Under the pieces are notes generated by a model. It saw nothing but the letters and a program-made list of their open reading frames with translations. It was not told the origin of the DNA and ran no database searches. This document shows, piece after piece, positions 49,442 through 59,179 of a stretch of DNA of 64,000 nucleotides. The position numbers and the translations under genes were made by a program. The stretch is from NCBI RefSeq assembly GCF_900110835.1, contig NZ_FOJG01000001.1, forward strand, positions 2,945,499 to 3,009,498, in the 5' to 3' direction. Position 1 is the first letter of the stretch; the number at the start of each line of letters is the position of its first letter. The DNA comes from Chitinophaga arvensicola. GTDB taxonomy: Bacteria; Bacteroidota; Bacteroidia; Chitinophagales; Chitinophagaceae.

Positions 49442-50641
49442 ATGGAACATAGCACGCGACTACAATATTTAATGGAACGCCTGACCGCGCATACTGCCAC
49501 GGAAGAGGAACTGGACGAATTGATCGGATTGGTGGACAACGACACAACCAGCGGCTCCATCGACGAGGTAGATGCCTGGCTGGAGGCTCAACATACGCAG
49601 CAGTTGCCGGTATATGATGCAGCACGCTGGAGGAAAGTGGCAGATGATATCCTGGGATCGGATAAGTTATTCCCGGAGCCTGTTACAAAGTCAGCAGGCC
49701 GTGTTCATATCCTGCACAGGTGGGGATGGGCCGCAGCAATTGTGTTATTGCTGGGCGCAGGTACCTGGTTGTTTCGATCTTATCATCAGTCCAAACCGGC
49801 TGTAATGGCGATAAATAGCCCACAGCTGGATGTTGATCCCGGTAAGAATGGAGCAATTCTGACGTTGGCCGACGGCTCACAACTGGTGCTGGATAGTCTG
49901 GGTAACGGCGTTGTTTCCCGTCAGAACGGTACCAGCATTGTATTACAAAGCAGTACACTGCAATATAGTCCCGGTGGTGCCACCAACAATGCCACCGAAT
50001 ATAATACCATCACCACGCCAAAAGGGCGGCAGTTCGAGGTGATACTGCCGGATGGTACAAAGGTATGGCTGAATGCAGGCAGTGCGCTGCAATTCCCGGT
50101 GGCTTTCAACGGAAAGGAAAGGGAGGTACAGCTTAATGGTGAAGCCTTTTTTGAAGTAGCGCCCCGTGCGGCACAGCCGTTTAAAGTAAAGGTGCGGCAG
50201 CAGTTGTCGGTGGAAGTACTGGGCACCAGCTTTAATGTAAACGCCTATACGAATGAACGGCACATTGCTACTACACTGATAGAAGGGGCCGTTCGGGTAT
50301 CCCTGACCAACGAAAGCGGTCGTACGCTGGTGTTGAAACCTGGTCAGCAGGTACAGGCCACGGCAGAAAGTATGGAGATGATTTCCGGCGCCGCCGTGGA
50401 GAAAGCCATCGCCTGGAAGAATGGGCTTTTCAATTTTGAAGGAGTAGGGCTGCGGGAAATGATGCGGCAGCTCGAACGCTGGTATAACCTGGAAGTAGTG
50501 TATGAAGGAAATGTGCCGGATGTAAAGTTTTTTGGAGAGATGAGCCGCTCGCTCAAACTTGCGGATATACTGACCGGATTGGAAAGATCGGATGTGCATT
50601 TCCGCCTGGAAGCCGGGCGGCGGCTGGTAGTAATGCCTTGA
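49442..50641 (+). CDS. FecR family anti-sigma factor
   Basis: The 399-residue protein has a cytoplasmic N-terminal part, one membrane helix at about 88-107 (WGWAAAIVLLLGAGTWLF) and a periplasmic FecR domain with ITTPKGRQFEVILPDGTKVWL, NAGSALQFPV and REVQLNGEAFFEVAP, then a DUF4974-like C-terminal region (GVGLREMMRQLERWYNLEVVYEG). It holds the sigma factor inactive until the SusC-type receptor signals. It lies 102 bases after the sigma gene and 173 bases before the SusC start, with stem-loops in between. Confidence 0.9.
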   Translation: MEHSTRLQYLMERLTAHTATEEELDELIGLVDNDTTSGSIDEVDAWLEAQHTQQLPVYDAARWRKVADDILGSDKLFPEPVTKSAGRVHILHRWGWAAAIVLLLGAGTWLFRSYHQSKPAVMAINSPQLDVDPGKNGAILTLADGSQLVLDSLGNGVVSRQNGTSIVLQSSTLQYSPGGATNNATEYNTITTPKGRQFEVILPDGTKVWLNAGSALQFPVAFNGKEREVQLNGEAFFEVAPRAAQPFKVKVRQQLSVEVLGTSFNVNAYTNERHIATTLIEGAVRVSLTNESGRTLVLKPGQQVQATAESMEMISGAAVEKAIAWKNGLFNFEGVGLREMMRQLERWYNLEVVYEGNVPDVKFFGEMSRSLKLADILTGLERSDVHFRLEAGRRLVVMP

Positions 50642-50700
50642 GTAATGAATGTTAAACATTATACCAACATGAAATAAAAACTGGTCAACCGGCAAAAAAA

Positions 50701-50748
50701 AACCGGGAGTGCGACTAACACTTCCGGTTGCCTTTGAGTAATCAAAGG
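50701..50748. other. Two stem-loops in FecR-SusC spacer
   Basis: AACCGGGAGTG (50701-50711) pairs with CACTTCCGGTT (50719-50729), with an A-run before it that would be a terminator T-run only on the minus strand. A second stem CCTTTGA/TCAAAGG lies at 50731-50748. They are in the leader of the SusC gene and may limit or time its expression. Confidence 0.5.
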
Positions 50749-50814
50749 GTTGCCGGGTTGATTCAAAACAGGGTTTCGCGACCTCCATTTTTAACAACCA
50801 AACGTTGCAAATCT

Positions 50815-53800
50815 ATGCAAAAAACTGCTTATTGGAGCCGTTGGGACTTGCCGTGCCGGCTCCCAACCAAAATGCTCCGGATTATGAGATTGACAAGTGT
50901 TCTTCTTCTCGCCATTTGCTTACATGTATCAGCCAGCACCTTTTCGCAATCCGTTACCTTTTCAGGCAGAGCGGTTCCGCTGGAACAACTGTTTACCGTT
51001 ATTAAAAAACAAACCGGTTACGTGGTATGGGGAAAGTCGGCGCTCCTGCAACAGGCCGGGGCTGTATCGCTATCCGTAGCGGATATGCCGCTGACCAGCT
51101 TTCTCGACCTGGTCATGAAAGACCAGCCCATTAGTTATAAGATTGCCGGCAATACGATTATGCTGTTCAGCAAATCGGAAGCGCCGGCTTTCATCGCCGA
51201 AATAATACCGGATAAAGAAACACCGGTAACCGGACATGTAACCGATAGCCTGGGCGTACCGCTGATTGGCGCTACCATACAGGTAATGGGGAGTAATCAA
51301 TCTGCCATTACCAATGCCGACGGGAATTTTACCATCCCTGTATTGGTCGGAAATGTACTTCGCATCAGCTTTATCGGGTTCAGAACAAAGGAACTCGTGA
51401 TCACACCGGTGATACAAAAAACCGGGAATGCAGGTAACATTACCCTGTCGGTGGCCACGGCTAATCTGACTGAATTAAATGTAACTGCCAATACCGGTTA
51501 TCAATCTATACCCAAAGAACGGGCTACAGGCTCCTTTGGCATCGTTACCGAAAAAACATTAAGCGCCAGGATGGAAACAAACCTGCTGGATCGCCTGGAA
51601 GGTACTATCCCCGGGCTTTTTATGCAGAACGGTTCCGTGAGCATCCGTGGCGTATCTACGCTTTATGGCAACCAGGATCCATTGTATGTGGTAGACGGAT
51701 TCCCTTATGAAGGAGACCTGTCGCTGATCAATCCTTCGGATGTCATCAACGTAACGGTCATGAAAGATGCTGCTGCGGCATCTATCTACGGTACCAGGGC
51801 CGCTAATGGCGTTATTTCCATTACCACCCGCTATGGTAGCAGCCGCAAACCGGTGATCAATTTTACCAGTACTGCTTTTATGACACCCATCCCGGATGCC
51901 GGTTATATGAACCTGATGAACTCCGGAGAAATGGTAGACCTGCAACAGGAACTGTTTAATAAATGGCATCCCTCTTACAATGATGCCATCAGGCGCGCCG
52001 CTCAGCCCAAAGCACTGGAAGCGCTGTATAACTATGAGCAAAACCTCATCGACAAATCCACACTGGATAATACACTGAATACCCTGCGCCAGGGCGACGG
52101 ACAGCGCCAGATTGAAAAAATGCTGATGCGCAACCAGCTGCAACATCGGGAGAGCTTCTCCGCCAGCGGTGGCAACGAGATTCATCAGTATAACATGATC
52201 ATGAATTATACCGGTACACGTCCATACTCAACGCAGAGCAAGAATGAAGATATCAACGTGGGTATAAAAGATAAGGTGAAAGTATTTAAATGGCTCGATG
52301 CAGAAGTGGGCGCTTATACCAATTTCCGTAACGGAAAATATCCCCGTGAAACACCGGAAGGCTTTTACCGCAATATGCCCTACGAAGTACTGAAAAATGC
52401 CGATGGTAGCCTGGCTGGTTGGTCGAAGCTGAAATCACCCTACGAAATTGAGCGCTTAAAAAACCTGGGATTATACGATGAAACATTTAACCCGTTGAGC
52501 GAAGCCGGAAAGTCGGATACCCGTTACTGGTCGAACCAGTTCCGCTTACAGGGCGGCTTTACCGTGAAAATAATGAATGGCCTGAGCCTGGACCTGAAGT
52601 ACCAGACAGAAAGAGGAAGCAGCTATTCCAAAACCTATTTCTCTCCCGATTCCTATTATGCCAAAAGCCTGATCAACGATGCTACCCAGATCATCAATGG
52701 AGATGTGATAAAAAATGTACCCGATGGCGGACAGGTATATGAAGGCCGTGGTGATAATAAATCCTATACCGCCCGTGCCCAGCTGAATTTTGATCAGCAT
52801 ATCCGTTCCAGGCATCATATCTCGGCATTGGCAGGCGTAGAAAGAAGAGCGGTGACGGCCTCATCTACCAATGTATTTAAAATGGGTTACAACGATAACA
52901 ACCTGCAGTATCTGCCAGTGAATGAAATCGCGCTGGGAAACCTGAAAGGCACGGAATCCATTAACGGTACTATCTACTGGAAGTATAATAACGATAATAA
53001 TTTCCGGTATGGGGAAGACCGCTACATTTCTGCCTATGGCAACGCCGGTTACACCTACAACGATAAATACAACCTCACCGGAAGCGTACGGATAGATAAC
53101 TCCAACCTGTTTGGCACCGATCCCCGTTACCGCTACCTGCCACTGTGGTCTGTAGGCGCCAGCTGGAGAATATCGGAAGAAGATTTTATGAAAGATATCA
53201 GCTGGTTGAACAACCTGGGGATCCGCTCCACTTATGGACTCAGTGGCAACGTCGCTAAAAAAGTAGGTCCCTACCTGCAGGCCAGCTCTTCTTTCTTTTC
53301 GGAAGCAGGAGCTACTGCTACAGATATTATTTATCCGCCCAACAAATCATTGCGTTGGGAAAAAACGGCGACGGTCAATATCGGTATCGACTTCGCCCTG
53401 CTGAACAACAGGGTGTCGGGATCACTGGATTATTATGTACGTAAGAGCAGCGACCTGCTCGGAGAAAAAGCCATTGATCCTACCAATGCCTTTCCCAGTG
53501 CATTGATCAACTATGGTAGTTTAACCAACAAAGGAATTGAATTGGCGCTCAATACCGTGAATATCAAACAGCGACATTTCAGCTGGAACACTTCCCTGGT
53601 AGTCAGTCATAATAAAAACCGGATGACGGAGATCAACACGAGAACGGAGAACATATATGGCCTCACTGCGGGTTGGGGGGTAAACCGCGTAGGTTATCCG
53701 ATGAATGCGGTATTCAATTTCAGATCAGCAGGTCTGGATCCCACCAACGGATCTGTGCTGGTGTATGATGCGGCAGGAAAAGTAGTAAAGAATTATGACC

Positions 53801-54375
53801 AGAGCGGAGAGATCGTGGCCAATATGACGGACATCAACGGCCTGGTATACGGTGGTACCTTAACACCTACCTATACTGCAGGACTCACCAACACTTTTAC
53901 CTGGAAACAACTGACACTGAGCGTAATGCTGATTGCCAACGGAGGCAACGTACTCCGGGATGTAGTGCCTGCGCTTAGTTACGGGTTGCTTAGCACTAAC
54001 CTGGATAAACGGGCGGCTAATTTCTGGCGTAAACCAGGCGATGAATTGAAGCCTGGCACCATGCCCGCACCGGACCTGAAAGCCAACGGCGGCAGCTATT
54101 ATACGCTGATCTGGTATGCTTCCGATAAGAACACATTGAAAGCGGACTACATTAAAGTAAGAGATATTTCTCTTGCCTACAGTTTGCCGGAAAAGCTGTT
54201 CCCTACCAAAAAGCTGACCGCTGCCAAACTGAGTTTACAGCTGCGTAATCCGTTCAGCTGGTACCGGAATGAGGCGGGGATTGACCCGGAAGCATATACC
54301 GCTGCCAGCCAGTACGCCAACCGCACATTGCCACAAATGACTACTTACATGGTAGGTCTTGATATCACTTTCTAA
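50815..54375 (+). CDS. SusC/RagA TonB-linked outer-membrane protein with STN domain
   Basis: The start at 50815 (MQKTAYWSRWDLP) gives 1186 residues; the longer frame from 50728 overlaps the stem-loops. The signal peptide is followed by an STN domain (PLEQLFTVIKKQTGYVVWG, about 50-125), which couples to FecR signalling, a carboxypeptidase-like domain (TPVTGHVTDSLGVPLIGATI), a plug (IRGVSTLYGNQDPLYVVDGFPYEG, MKDAAAASIYGTRAANGVI) and a 22-strand barrel ending MVGLDITF. It imports glycan or peptide oligomers with the SusD partner. The substrate is not visible; the STN domain ties it to the upstream sigma/FecR pair. It is separated by 11 bases from SusD. Confidence 0.95.
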   Translation: MQKTAYWSRWDLPCRLPTKMLRIMRLTSVLLLAICLHVSASTFSQSVTFSGRAVPLEQLFTVIKKQTGYVVWGKSALLQQAGAVSLSVADMPLTSFLDLVMKDQPISYKIAGNTIMLFSKSEAPAFIAEIIPDKETPVTGHVTDSLGVPLIGATIQVMGSNQSAITNADGNFTIPVLVGNVLRISFIGFRTKELVITPVIQKTGNAGNITLSVATANLTELNVTANTGYQSIPKERATGSFGIVTEKTLSARMETNLLDRLEGTIPGLFMQNGSVSIRGVSTLYGNQDPLYVVDGFPYEGDLSLINPSDVINVTVMKDAAAASIYGTRAANGVISITTRYGSSRKPVINFTSTAFMTPIPDAGYMNLMNSGEMVDLQQELFNKWHPSYNDAIRRAAQPKALEALYNYEQNLIDKSTLDNTLNTLRQGDGQRQIEKMLMRNQLQHRESFSASGGNEIHQYNMIMNYTGTRPYSTQSKNEDINVGIKDKVKVFKWLDAEVGAYTNFRNGKYPRETPEGFYRNMPYEVLKNADGSLAGWSKLKSPYEIERLKNLGLYDETFNPLSEAGKSDTRYWSNQFRLQGGFTVKIMNGLSLDLKYQTERGSSYSKTYFSPDSYYAKSLINDATQIINGDVIKNVPDGGQVYEGRGDNKSYTARAQLNFDQHIRSRHHISALAGVERRAVTASSTNVFKMGYNDNNLQYLPVNEIALGNLKGTESINGTIYWKYNNDNNFRYGEDRYISAYGNAGYTYNDKYNLTGSVRIDNSNLFGTDPRYRYLPLWSVGASWRISEEDFMKDISWLNNLGIRSTYGLSGNVAKKVGPYLQASSSFFSEAGATATDIIYPPNKSLRWEKTATVNIGIDFALLNNRVSGSLDYYVRKSSDLLGEKAIDPTNAFPSALINYGSLTNKGIELALNTVNIKQRHFSWNTSLVVSHNKNRMTEINTRTENIYGLTAGWGVNRVGYPMNAVFNFRSAGLDPTNGSVLVYDAAGKVVKNYDQSGEIVANMTDINGLVYGGTLTPTYTAGLTNTFTWKQLTLSVMLIANGGNVLRDVVPALSYGLLSTNLDKRAANFWRKPGDELKPGTMPAPDLKANGGSYYTLIWYASDKNTLKADYIKVRDISLAYSLPEKLFPTKKLTAAKLSLQLRNPFSWYRNEAGIDPEAYTAASQYANRTLPQMTTYMVGLDITF

Positions 54376-54386
54376 ACGTTGGAAAC

Positions 54387-55820
54387 ATGAAGTCATTACA
54401 TCTATATATGATTACCAGCCTGCTGTTATTGTCAGGCTGCACAAAGTTCCTGGACATAAAACCAAAGGATAAATTCATCCCGGTAACAGTAGCGGATTAT
54501 GAGAATATGCTCAACTCCGGCACGATTGTCAACTATGGAGATTATTTCTGGGATCTGCTCTCAGATGATGCATTCCTCCCGGAAGGAGAACCCGGTAACC
54601 TCTTTTCCAAACAGCAGCTATGGGGAAGAAAGATTTATACCTTCAACAGCAGCCCTTATGAACAAGGGCTCACAGACTTTACCTGGAGCGAAGGGTATAA
54701 AAGGATCTTCTATTTTAATTCCATCATCAACAATATCATGGATGCCACAGAAGGCACAGTCGAGAATAAGAAAAGCGTGCGTGCAGAAGCTTTGCTGGGT
54801 CGTGCTATGGAGCATCTCCTGATGGTGAATGTATACGCGCAGCATTATGATGCGAATACTGCCGCTACGCAGCCAGGCATACCGCTGGCATTGATTGCAG
54901 ATATCAATGCGAAGTTCACACGGAATACGGTAAAAGAAGTGTACGACCAGGTACTCAGTGATGCCAACGCCGCTATCGCCGATCTGCCGCTAAAACATAA
55001 ACTCACCAAATTCAGGGCATCGAAAGCAGGCGGCTACGCGCTGCTGAGCAGGGCTTATCTTTTTATGGGTGATTATGCCAATGCGCAGAAGTATGCCGAC
55101 CTCACGCTCTCGCTGCAGCATGAACTGGCCAACATGAATGCGTATAAGATCACCATCCCCGGTCCCTTTCCCAATGTACCCGGTGCCCCACTGGGCTGGA
55201 CAGATATCCCGGATGGTCAATTGAATAAAGAAACGATTGTAGCCCGGCATTTTCTCCGCCCATTCGGACTAGGTATGGATGTTTGCGCTTCTCCTGAACT
55301 GACGGCGCTTTTCAGCAGCAACGACCGCCGCTGGATGCTGTACTATGCAGACGGCTGGCCGCCGGCGCCCCCATTTAACTATATGTCCCGGTATAAAGTA
55401 AAGCTTTACCTGCGTGGCGATTATTACAGCAACTATCTCAATGTACCGGAAGTATACCTGACCCGCGCAGAATGTAATGCCCGTAACAACAACCTGGCCG
55501 CTGCCCTGGACGATGTGAATACTTTAAGAAGCAACAGGATCACACCAGAGGCCTATAAAGCTTTTACACCGGCCGATTTCAACAATGATGCGGAAAAAGT
55601 GCTGCGTTTTGTACTCGAAGAAAGAAGGAGGGAACTGGCCTTCACAGGGATGCGTGTGATAGACCTGAAACGGCTGAATAAAGAAACCCGTTTTCAGAAA
55701 ACGATTAAACATACTGCGGAAGGCAAAAACTATGAGTTATTACCGGGGAGTAATAATTATGTGCGCCAGCTGTGGCCCAGTGCCACAGTGTTTAACCCGG
55801 ACTGGCCACTGAATCCATAA
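54387..55820 (+). CDS. SusD/RagB family outer-membrane lipoprotein
   Basis: The 477-residue protein has a lipoprotein signal (TSLLLLSGC, Cys 18) and the SusD pattern TKFLDIKPKDKFIP at the mature start. TPR-like helices hold the substrate-binding surface (AEALLGRAMEHLLMVNVYAQHYD, SRAYLFMGDYANAQKYADLTL), and the C-terminal part has VYLTRAECNARNNNLAAALDDVNTLRSNR and EERRRELAFTGMRVIDLKRLN, both diagnostic. It forms the lid of the SusC transporter. The gene ends 31 bases before an inverted repeat. The substrate is unknown; no polysaccharide hydrolase lies next to it. Confidence 0.95.
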   Translation: MKSLHLYMITSLLLLSGCTKFLDIKPKDKFIPVTVADYENMLNSGTIVNYGDYFWDLLSDDAFLPEGEPGNLFSKQQLWGRKIYTFNSSPYEQGLTDFTWSEGYKRIFYFNSIINNIMDATEGTVENKKSVRAEALLGRAMEHLLMVNVYAQHYDANTAATQPGIPLALIADINAKFTRNTVKEVYDQVLSDANAAIADLPLKHKLTKFRASKAGGYALLSRAYLFMGDYANAQKYADLTLSLQHELANMNAYKITIPGPFPNVPGAPLGWTDIPDGQLNKETIVARHFLRPFGLGMDVCASPELTALFSSNDRRWMLYYADGWPPAPPFNYMSRYKVKLYLRGDYYSNYLNVPEVYLTRAECNARNNNLAAALDDVNTLRSNRITPEAYKAFTPADFNNDAEKVLRFVLEERRRELAFTGMRVIDLKRLNKETRFQKTIKHTAEGKNYELLPGSNNYVRQLWPSATVFNPDWPLNP

Positions 55821-55848
55821 TTTATTTGTCCTGTCCCTATACTAATGG

Positions 55849-55874
55849 TGACGCCGGTATCAACACCGGCGTCA
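55849..55874. other. Perfect inverted repeat after SusD gene
   Basis: TGACGCCGGT (55849-55858) and ACCGGCGTCA (55865-55874) form a perfect stem with loop ATCAAC. There is no strong T-run, so it may be a factor-assisted terminator between the SusCD unit and the ABC exporter genes. Confidence 0.6.
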
Positions 55875-55904
55875 TTCACTTCCTATTGACTAATCAGATC
55901 AGAC

Positions 55905-56849
55905 ATGCAAGACAACATTGTTAAAATTGAAGGACTTTCCCACCGCTACAGTAAGGATTGGGCGGTACAGGATGTCAGTTTTGAGATCAATAAAAAGGGT
56001 ATCGTCGGCTTACTCGGTTCCAACGGAGCGGGCAAGTCCACTACCATGAATATCCTCTGCGGCGTGTTAAGTCAGACCCGTGGCCAGGTACTGATTGAAG
56101 GCATCGATATGAGAGCGGCGCCGGAAGAAGCGAAGAAACGGATTGGCTTTCTTCCGCAGAACGCACCGTTGTACCTGGAGCAAACCGTGGATGAATACCT
56201 GACCTATTGCGCACACCTGCGACTCATAGAGAAACCCCGTATCAAAGCAGCGGTAGACGCGGTGAAAGAAAAATGCGGTGTGGCCCATTTCAGCAAACGG
56301 CTCATCGGCAATTTATCCGGTGGTTACCGCCAGCGGGTGGGCATCGCACAGGCGTTGATCCATAAGCCCCTGCTGGTAGTGCTGGATGAGCCTACCAACG
56401 GCCTGGACCCCAACCAGATCCTGGAAGTAAGACAGCTCATCAAGGAAATCGCCATCGATCGCGCCGTGATTTTTTCTTCGCATATCCTGTCGGAAATACA
56501 GGCTACCTGCCAGGATATTATTATGATCGAAGGTGGTAAAATGGTATTTAAAGATACCATGGAATCATTCAACAATTATATAGAGCCGGATAGCCTGATC
56601 ACAACCATGGAGAATCCTCCGTCTGCAGCAGTGCTGATGGCCATCCCGGGGATAAACGAGGTAGTGTTTTTATCTGAAAATACCATCCGTATGCATTTTG
56701 ATCCGACCGCTGATATTGCGGAAAGCATTGTGGAAATGAGCGTAGGCAACAGGTGGCGGTTAAAGGAAATCACCCTCGAAAAAAGTTCCCTCGACGCTAT
56801 TTTTGCCCAACTATCCAATAAAAAATTAAAACCCGTTTTACAGAAATGA
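55905..56849 (+). CDS. ABC transporter ATP-binding protein (Gld-type)
   Basis: The 314-residue protein is an ABC ATPase: Walker A GLLGSNGAGKSTT, Q-loop GFLPQNAPLY, signature LSGGYRQRVGIAQAL, Walker B LLVVLDEPTNGLDPNQ and H-loop FSSHILSE. The C-terminal region (about 225-310) is the regulatory tail typical of GldA-like ATPases. It overlaps the membrane partner gene by ATGA (56846-56849). GldA/F/G form an ABC exporter linked to gliding motility in Flavobacterium; in other Bacteroidota the same set has an undefined export role. Confidence 0.85.
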   Translation: MQDNIVKIEGLSHRYSKDWAVQDVSFEINKKGIVGLLGSNGAGKSTTMNILCGVLSQTRGQVLIEGIDMRAAPEEAKKRIGFLPQNAPLYLEQTVDEYLTYCAHLRLIEKPRIKAAVDAVKEKCGVAHFSKRLIGNLSGGYRQRVGIAQALIHKPLLVVLDEPTNGLDPNQILEVRQLIKEIAIDRAVIFSSHILSEIQATCQDIIMIEGGKMVFKDTMESFNNYIEPDSLITTMENPPSAAVLMAIPGINEVVFLSENTIRMHFDPTADIAESIVEMSVGNRWRLKEITLEKSSLDAIFAQLSNKKLKPVLQK

Positions 56850-59053
56850 GAGTCATTATCAGAATAGCGCGTCAGGAGCTGAGTATCCTTTTTCATTCGC
56901 CGGTAGCATGGCTGATTTTAATCGTATTTCCCGTACAGATAGGAATTGATTTTCTGCATTACATCCAGATGATAGGCCGGGCACAGCGCATGGGGCATCA
57001 TTTTACAGATGTTACCGCCATGGTGTTTGCAGGGAAGGAAGGATTTTTTCCGGGTGTAAAAAGTACCCTGTATTTCTATATTCCCCTGCTTACCATGGGG
57101 CTCATCAGCCGGGAAACACACAGCGGGTCTATAAAGCTGTTGCTGTCATCGCCCATTAAAGTAAGAGATATTGTATTGGGAAAATATGCCGCCATGATGG
57201 GATATGGCGCCGTACTACTCCTGATTATCTGTTTGTATTGTGTATCAGGCGCTTTTTTTATTGAGCATATCGACTGGAAATTAATGTTCTCCGGCGCATT
57301 GGGGATATACCTGTTGATTTGTGCATATGCGGCCATCGGGTTATTCATGTCGTCGCTAACCACTTACCAGGTAGTAGCCGCTATCAGTACCCTCGCGGTA
57401 TTGGCGGGCTTAAACTTTGTCGGTGGCCTGTTCCAGGGCAATGATACCATCCGGCATATCACTTATTTTATGTCTATCGCCGGCAGAACAGAACAGTTTA
57501 TTTTCGGATTGATCAGCTCAGAGGATGCATTTTATTTTGTGTTGGTCATCGGTTTCTTCCTGGCTATTACCGGCATGCGTTTGCAGGATCAGCGGGAAGC
57601 AAAATCAGTATATACCCGCACCGCGAGATATGTGGGACTCGTTGTATTTTGTTTTGTTACCGGCTATATCAGTTCCCTTCCTTCGTGTACCGGTTATATA
57701 GACATGACTGCCACGAAAACCCATACGCTGGGGCCTCAGAGTCTTGCGCTCATCAAAAAAATGGATAAACCATTAAAGGTAACCACCTATGTGAATATCC
57801 TGGACAACAACTATTACATGGGCGCCCCCGAAAAGAAAAGTGAGGATGAAAGGCTGTTGACACCCTATCGGCGCTTTATGCCCAATCTGAAGATGGAGTA
57901 CGTATATTATTATGATTTCGCCAATAATAAAAGTCTGTATAAAAATTATCCGGGAGAAAGTGATGCGGCAATTGCAAAAAAAGTAGCAGATATCCAGGAC
58001 CTGGATTACCGGAAAGTATTGCCACCTGCGCAGATCCGCAAGCTGGTAGATCTCGGACCGGAGGAAAACCGGCTTGTAAGATTGCTCCAGTACGGCGATG
58101 GAAAAACCTTTCTCCGTTACTACGACGATATCATGGTATATCCCAGCGAGCAGGAATTTACCGCCGCACTGAAACGTATTGTCACTCCTTCCAAAATTCC
58201 GGTGATCACTTTCCTGACCGGCAACGGTGAGCGGAGCATCACTAAAAACGGTGATGCTGCACTTAGGAAATTTGTAAATGAACTTACCTTCAGAGGAGCG
58301 TTGATCAATCAGGGCTTTAATGTAGATACCGTCAATCTTTCCGTGCAGGACATTGCGCCGGCCACCTCCGTATTGGTGATTGCAGATCCTGAAACTGCCT
58401 TCCCTGCCACTGTACAAGCGAAGCTGGATCAATACCTGGCTGATGGTGGCAGCTTACTCCTGATGACAGAGCCAGGTGCTGCTGCTGTGCTGGCGCCTTT
58501 ACTGCAACAACTGAATGTACAGGCCGCCAATGCGCCGGTACAGGAGGAAAGCAGGGATTATGCACCGGATTTTATCCTGGCAGGTTTCTCAGACAGCGCC
58601 GGTGTCATCGCTTCCAGGCTGGAAGGCTACCGGAAAGATAGCGCCATTGTTTCCCTGGTTGGAGCTGCGCCGCTGCAATACGCGCCACAGGCAGGCTTCC
58701 GGACAGTACCTTTGTTGCAAACCAAAACACATCAGCCGTTGGCGTTAGCCCTGGAGCGGCAGGTGAAAAATAAATCCCAACGCATTATTGTAACAGGCGA
58801 TGCAGATTTTATGAGTACCGGCGAACTTGGCCGCCGTCAGCCGGTTACCTGGAACCAGGCGTTCATCACAGAAATGTTCCGATGGTTTTCAGCAGAAGAA
58901 TTTCCGGTGAGCACCGGTAAAGTAAGGCCCATTGATGTAATTGACAGCGATGACAAGGGTATCCTTACTATGCGGGTATTTTTCTTTGGCGTGATCCCGG
59001 CATCTCTCCTGATTTTTGCTACTGTGCTGTTGTTATACAGGAAGAGAAGATAA
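56846..59053 (+). CDS. Fused ABC-2 permease and GldG-like periplasmic protein
   Basis: The 735-residue protein has an N-terminal ABC-2 permease part with about six membrane helices up to residue 280 (WLILIVFPVQIGIDFLHYI, YAAMMGYGAVLLLIICLYCVS, LGIYLLICAYAAIGLFMSS, FYFVLVIGFFLAITGMRL, YVGLVVFCFVTGYIS). A long extracytoplasmic domain follows, with KPLKVTTYVNILD, IPVITFLTGNGERS and VLVIADPETAFPA, which is the GldG-type alpha/beta domain; a final helix sits at about 708-728. In Flavobacterium GldF and GldG are separate; here both are one polypeptide. It overlaps its ATPase gene by 4 bases. Confidence 0.8.
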   Translation: MRVIIRIARQELSILFHSPVAWLILIVFPVQIGIDFLHYIQMIGRAQRMGHHFTDVTAMVFAGKEGFFPGVKSTLYFYIPLLTMGLISRETHSGSIKLLLSSPIKVRDIVLGKYAAMMGYGAVLLLIICLYCVSGAFFIEHIDWKLMFSGALGIYLLICAYAAIGLFMSSLTTYQVVAAISTLAVLAGLNFVGGLFQGNDTIRHITYFMSIAGRTEQFIFGLISSEDAFYFVLVIGFFLAITGMRLQDQREAKSVYTRTARYVGLVVFCFVTGYISSLPSCTGYIDMTATKTHTLGPQSLALIKKMDKPLKVTTYVNILDNNYYMGAPEKKSEDERLLTPYRRFMPNLKMEYVYYYDFANNKSLYKNYPGESDAAIAKKVADIQDLDYRKVLPPAQIRKLVDLGPEENRLVRLLQYGDGKTFLRYYDDIMVYPSEQEFTAALKRIVTPSKIPVITFLTGNGERSITKNGDAALRKFVNELTFRGALINQGFNVDTVNLSVQDIAPATSVLVIADPETAFPATVQAKLDQYLADGGSLLLMTEPGAAAVLAPLLQQLNVQAANAPVQEESRDYAPDFILAGFSDSAGVIASRLEGYRKDSAIVSLVGAAPLQYAPQAGFRTVPLLQTKTHQPLALALERQVKNKSQRIIVTGDADFMSTGELGRRQPVTWNQAFITEMFRWFSAEEFPVSTGKVRPIDVIDSDDKGILTMRVFFFGVIPASLLIFATVLLLYRKRR

Positions 59054-59123
59054 GCTTAAAACCAACCAATGATAGAAGGGGCCGTCACGTTAAAGTGGCG
59101 GCCTCATTTCTTTTATGGTGTGC

Positions 59124-59160
59124 AAAAAAAAACCGCAAATGCAACAAAGCATTTGCGGTT
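59124..59160 (-). terminator. Terminator of minus-strand metalloprotease operon
   Basis: On the minus strand AACCGCAAATGC (59149-59160) pairs with GCATTTGCGGTT (59131-59142) and is followed by a T-run (A-run 59124-59130 on the plus strand). It lies 20 bases past the stop of the metalloprotease gene and separates it from the convergent exporter gene. Confidence 0.85.
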
Positions 59161-59179
59161 GGTTTATGACGGGAGATGG

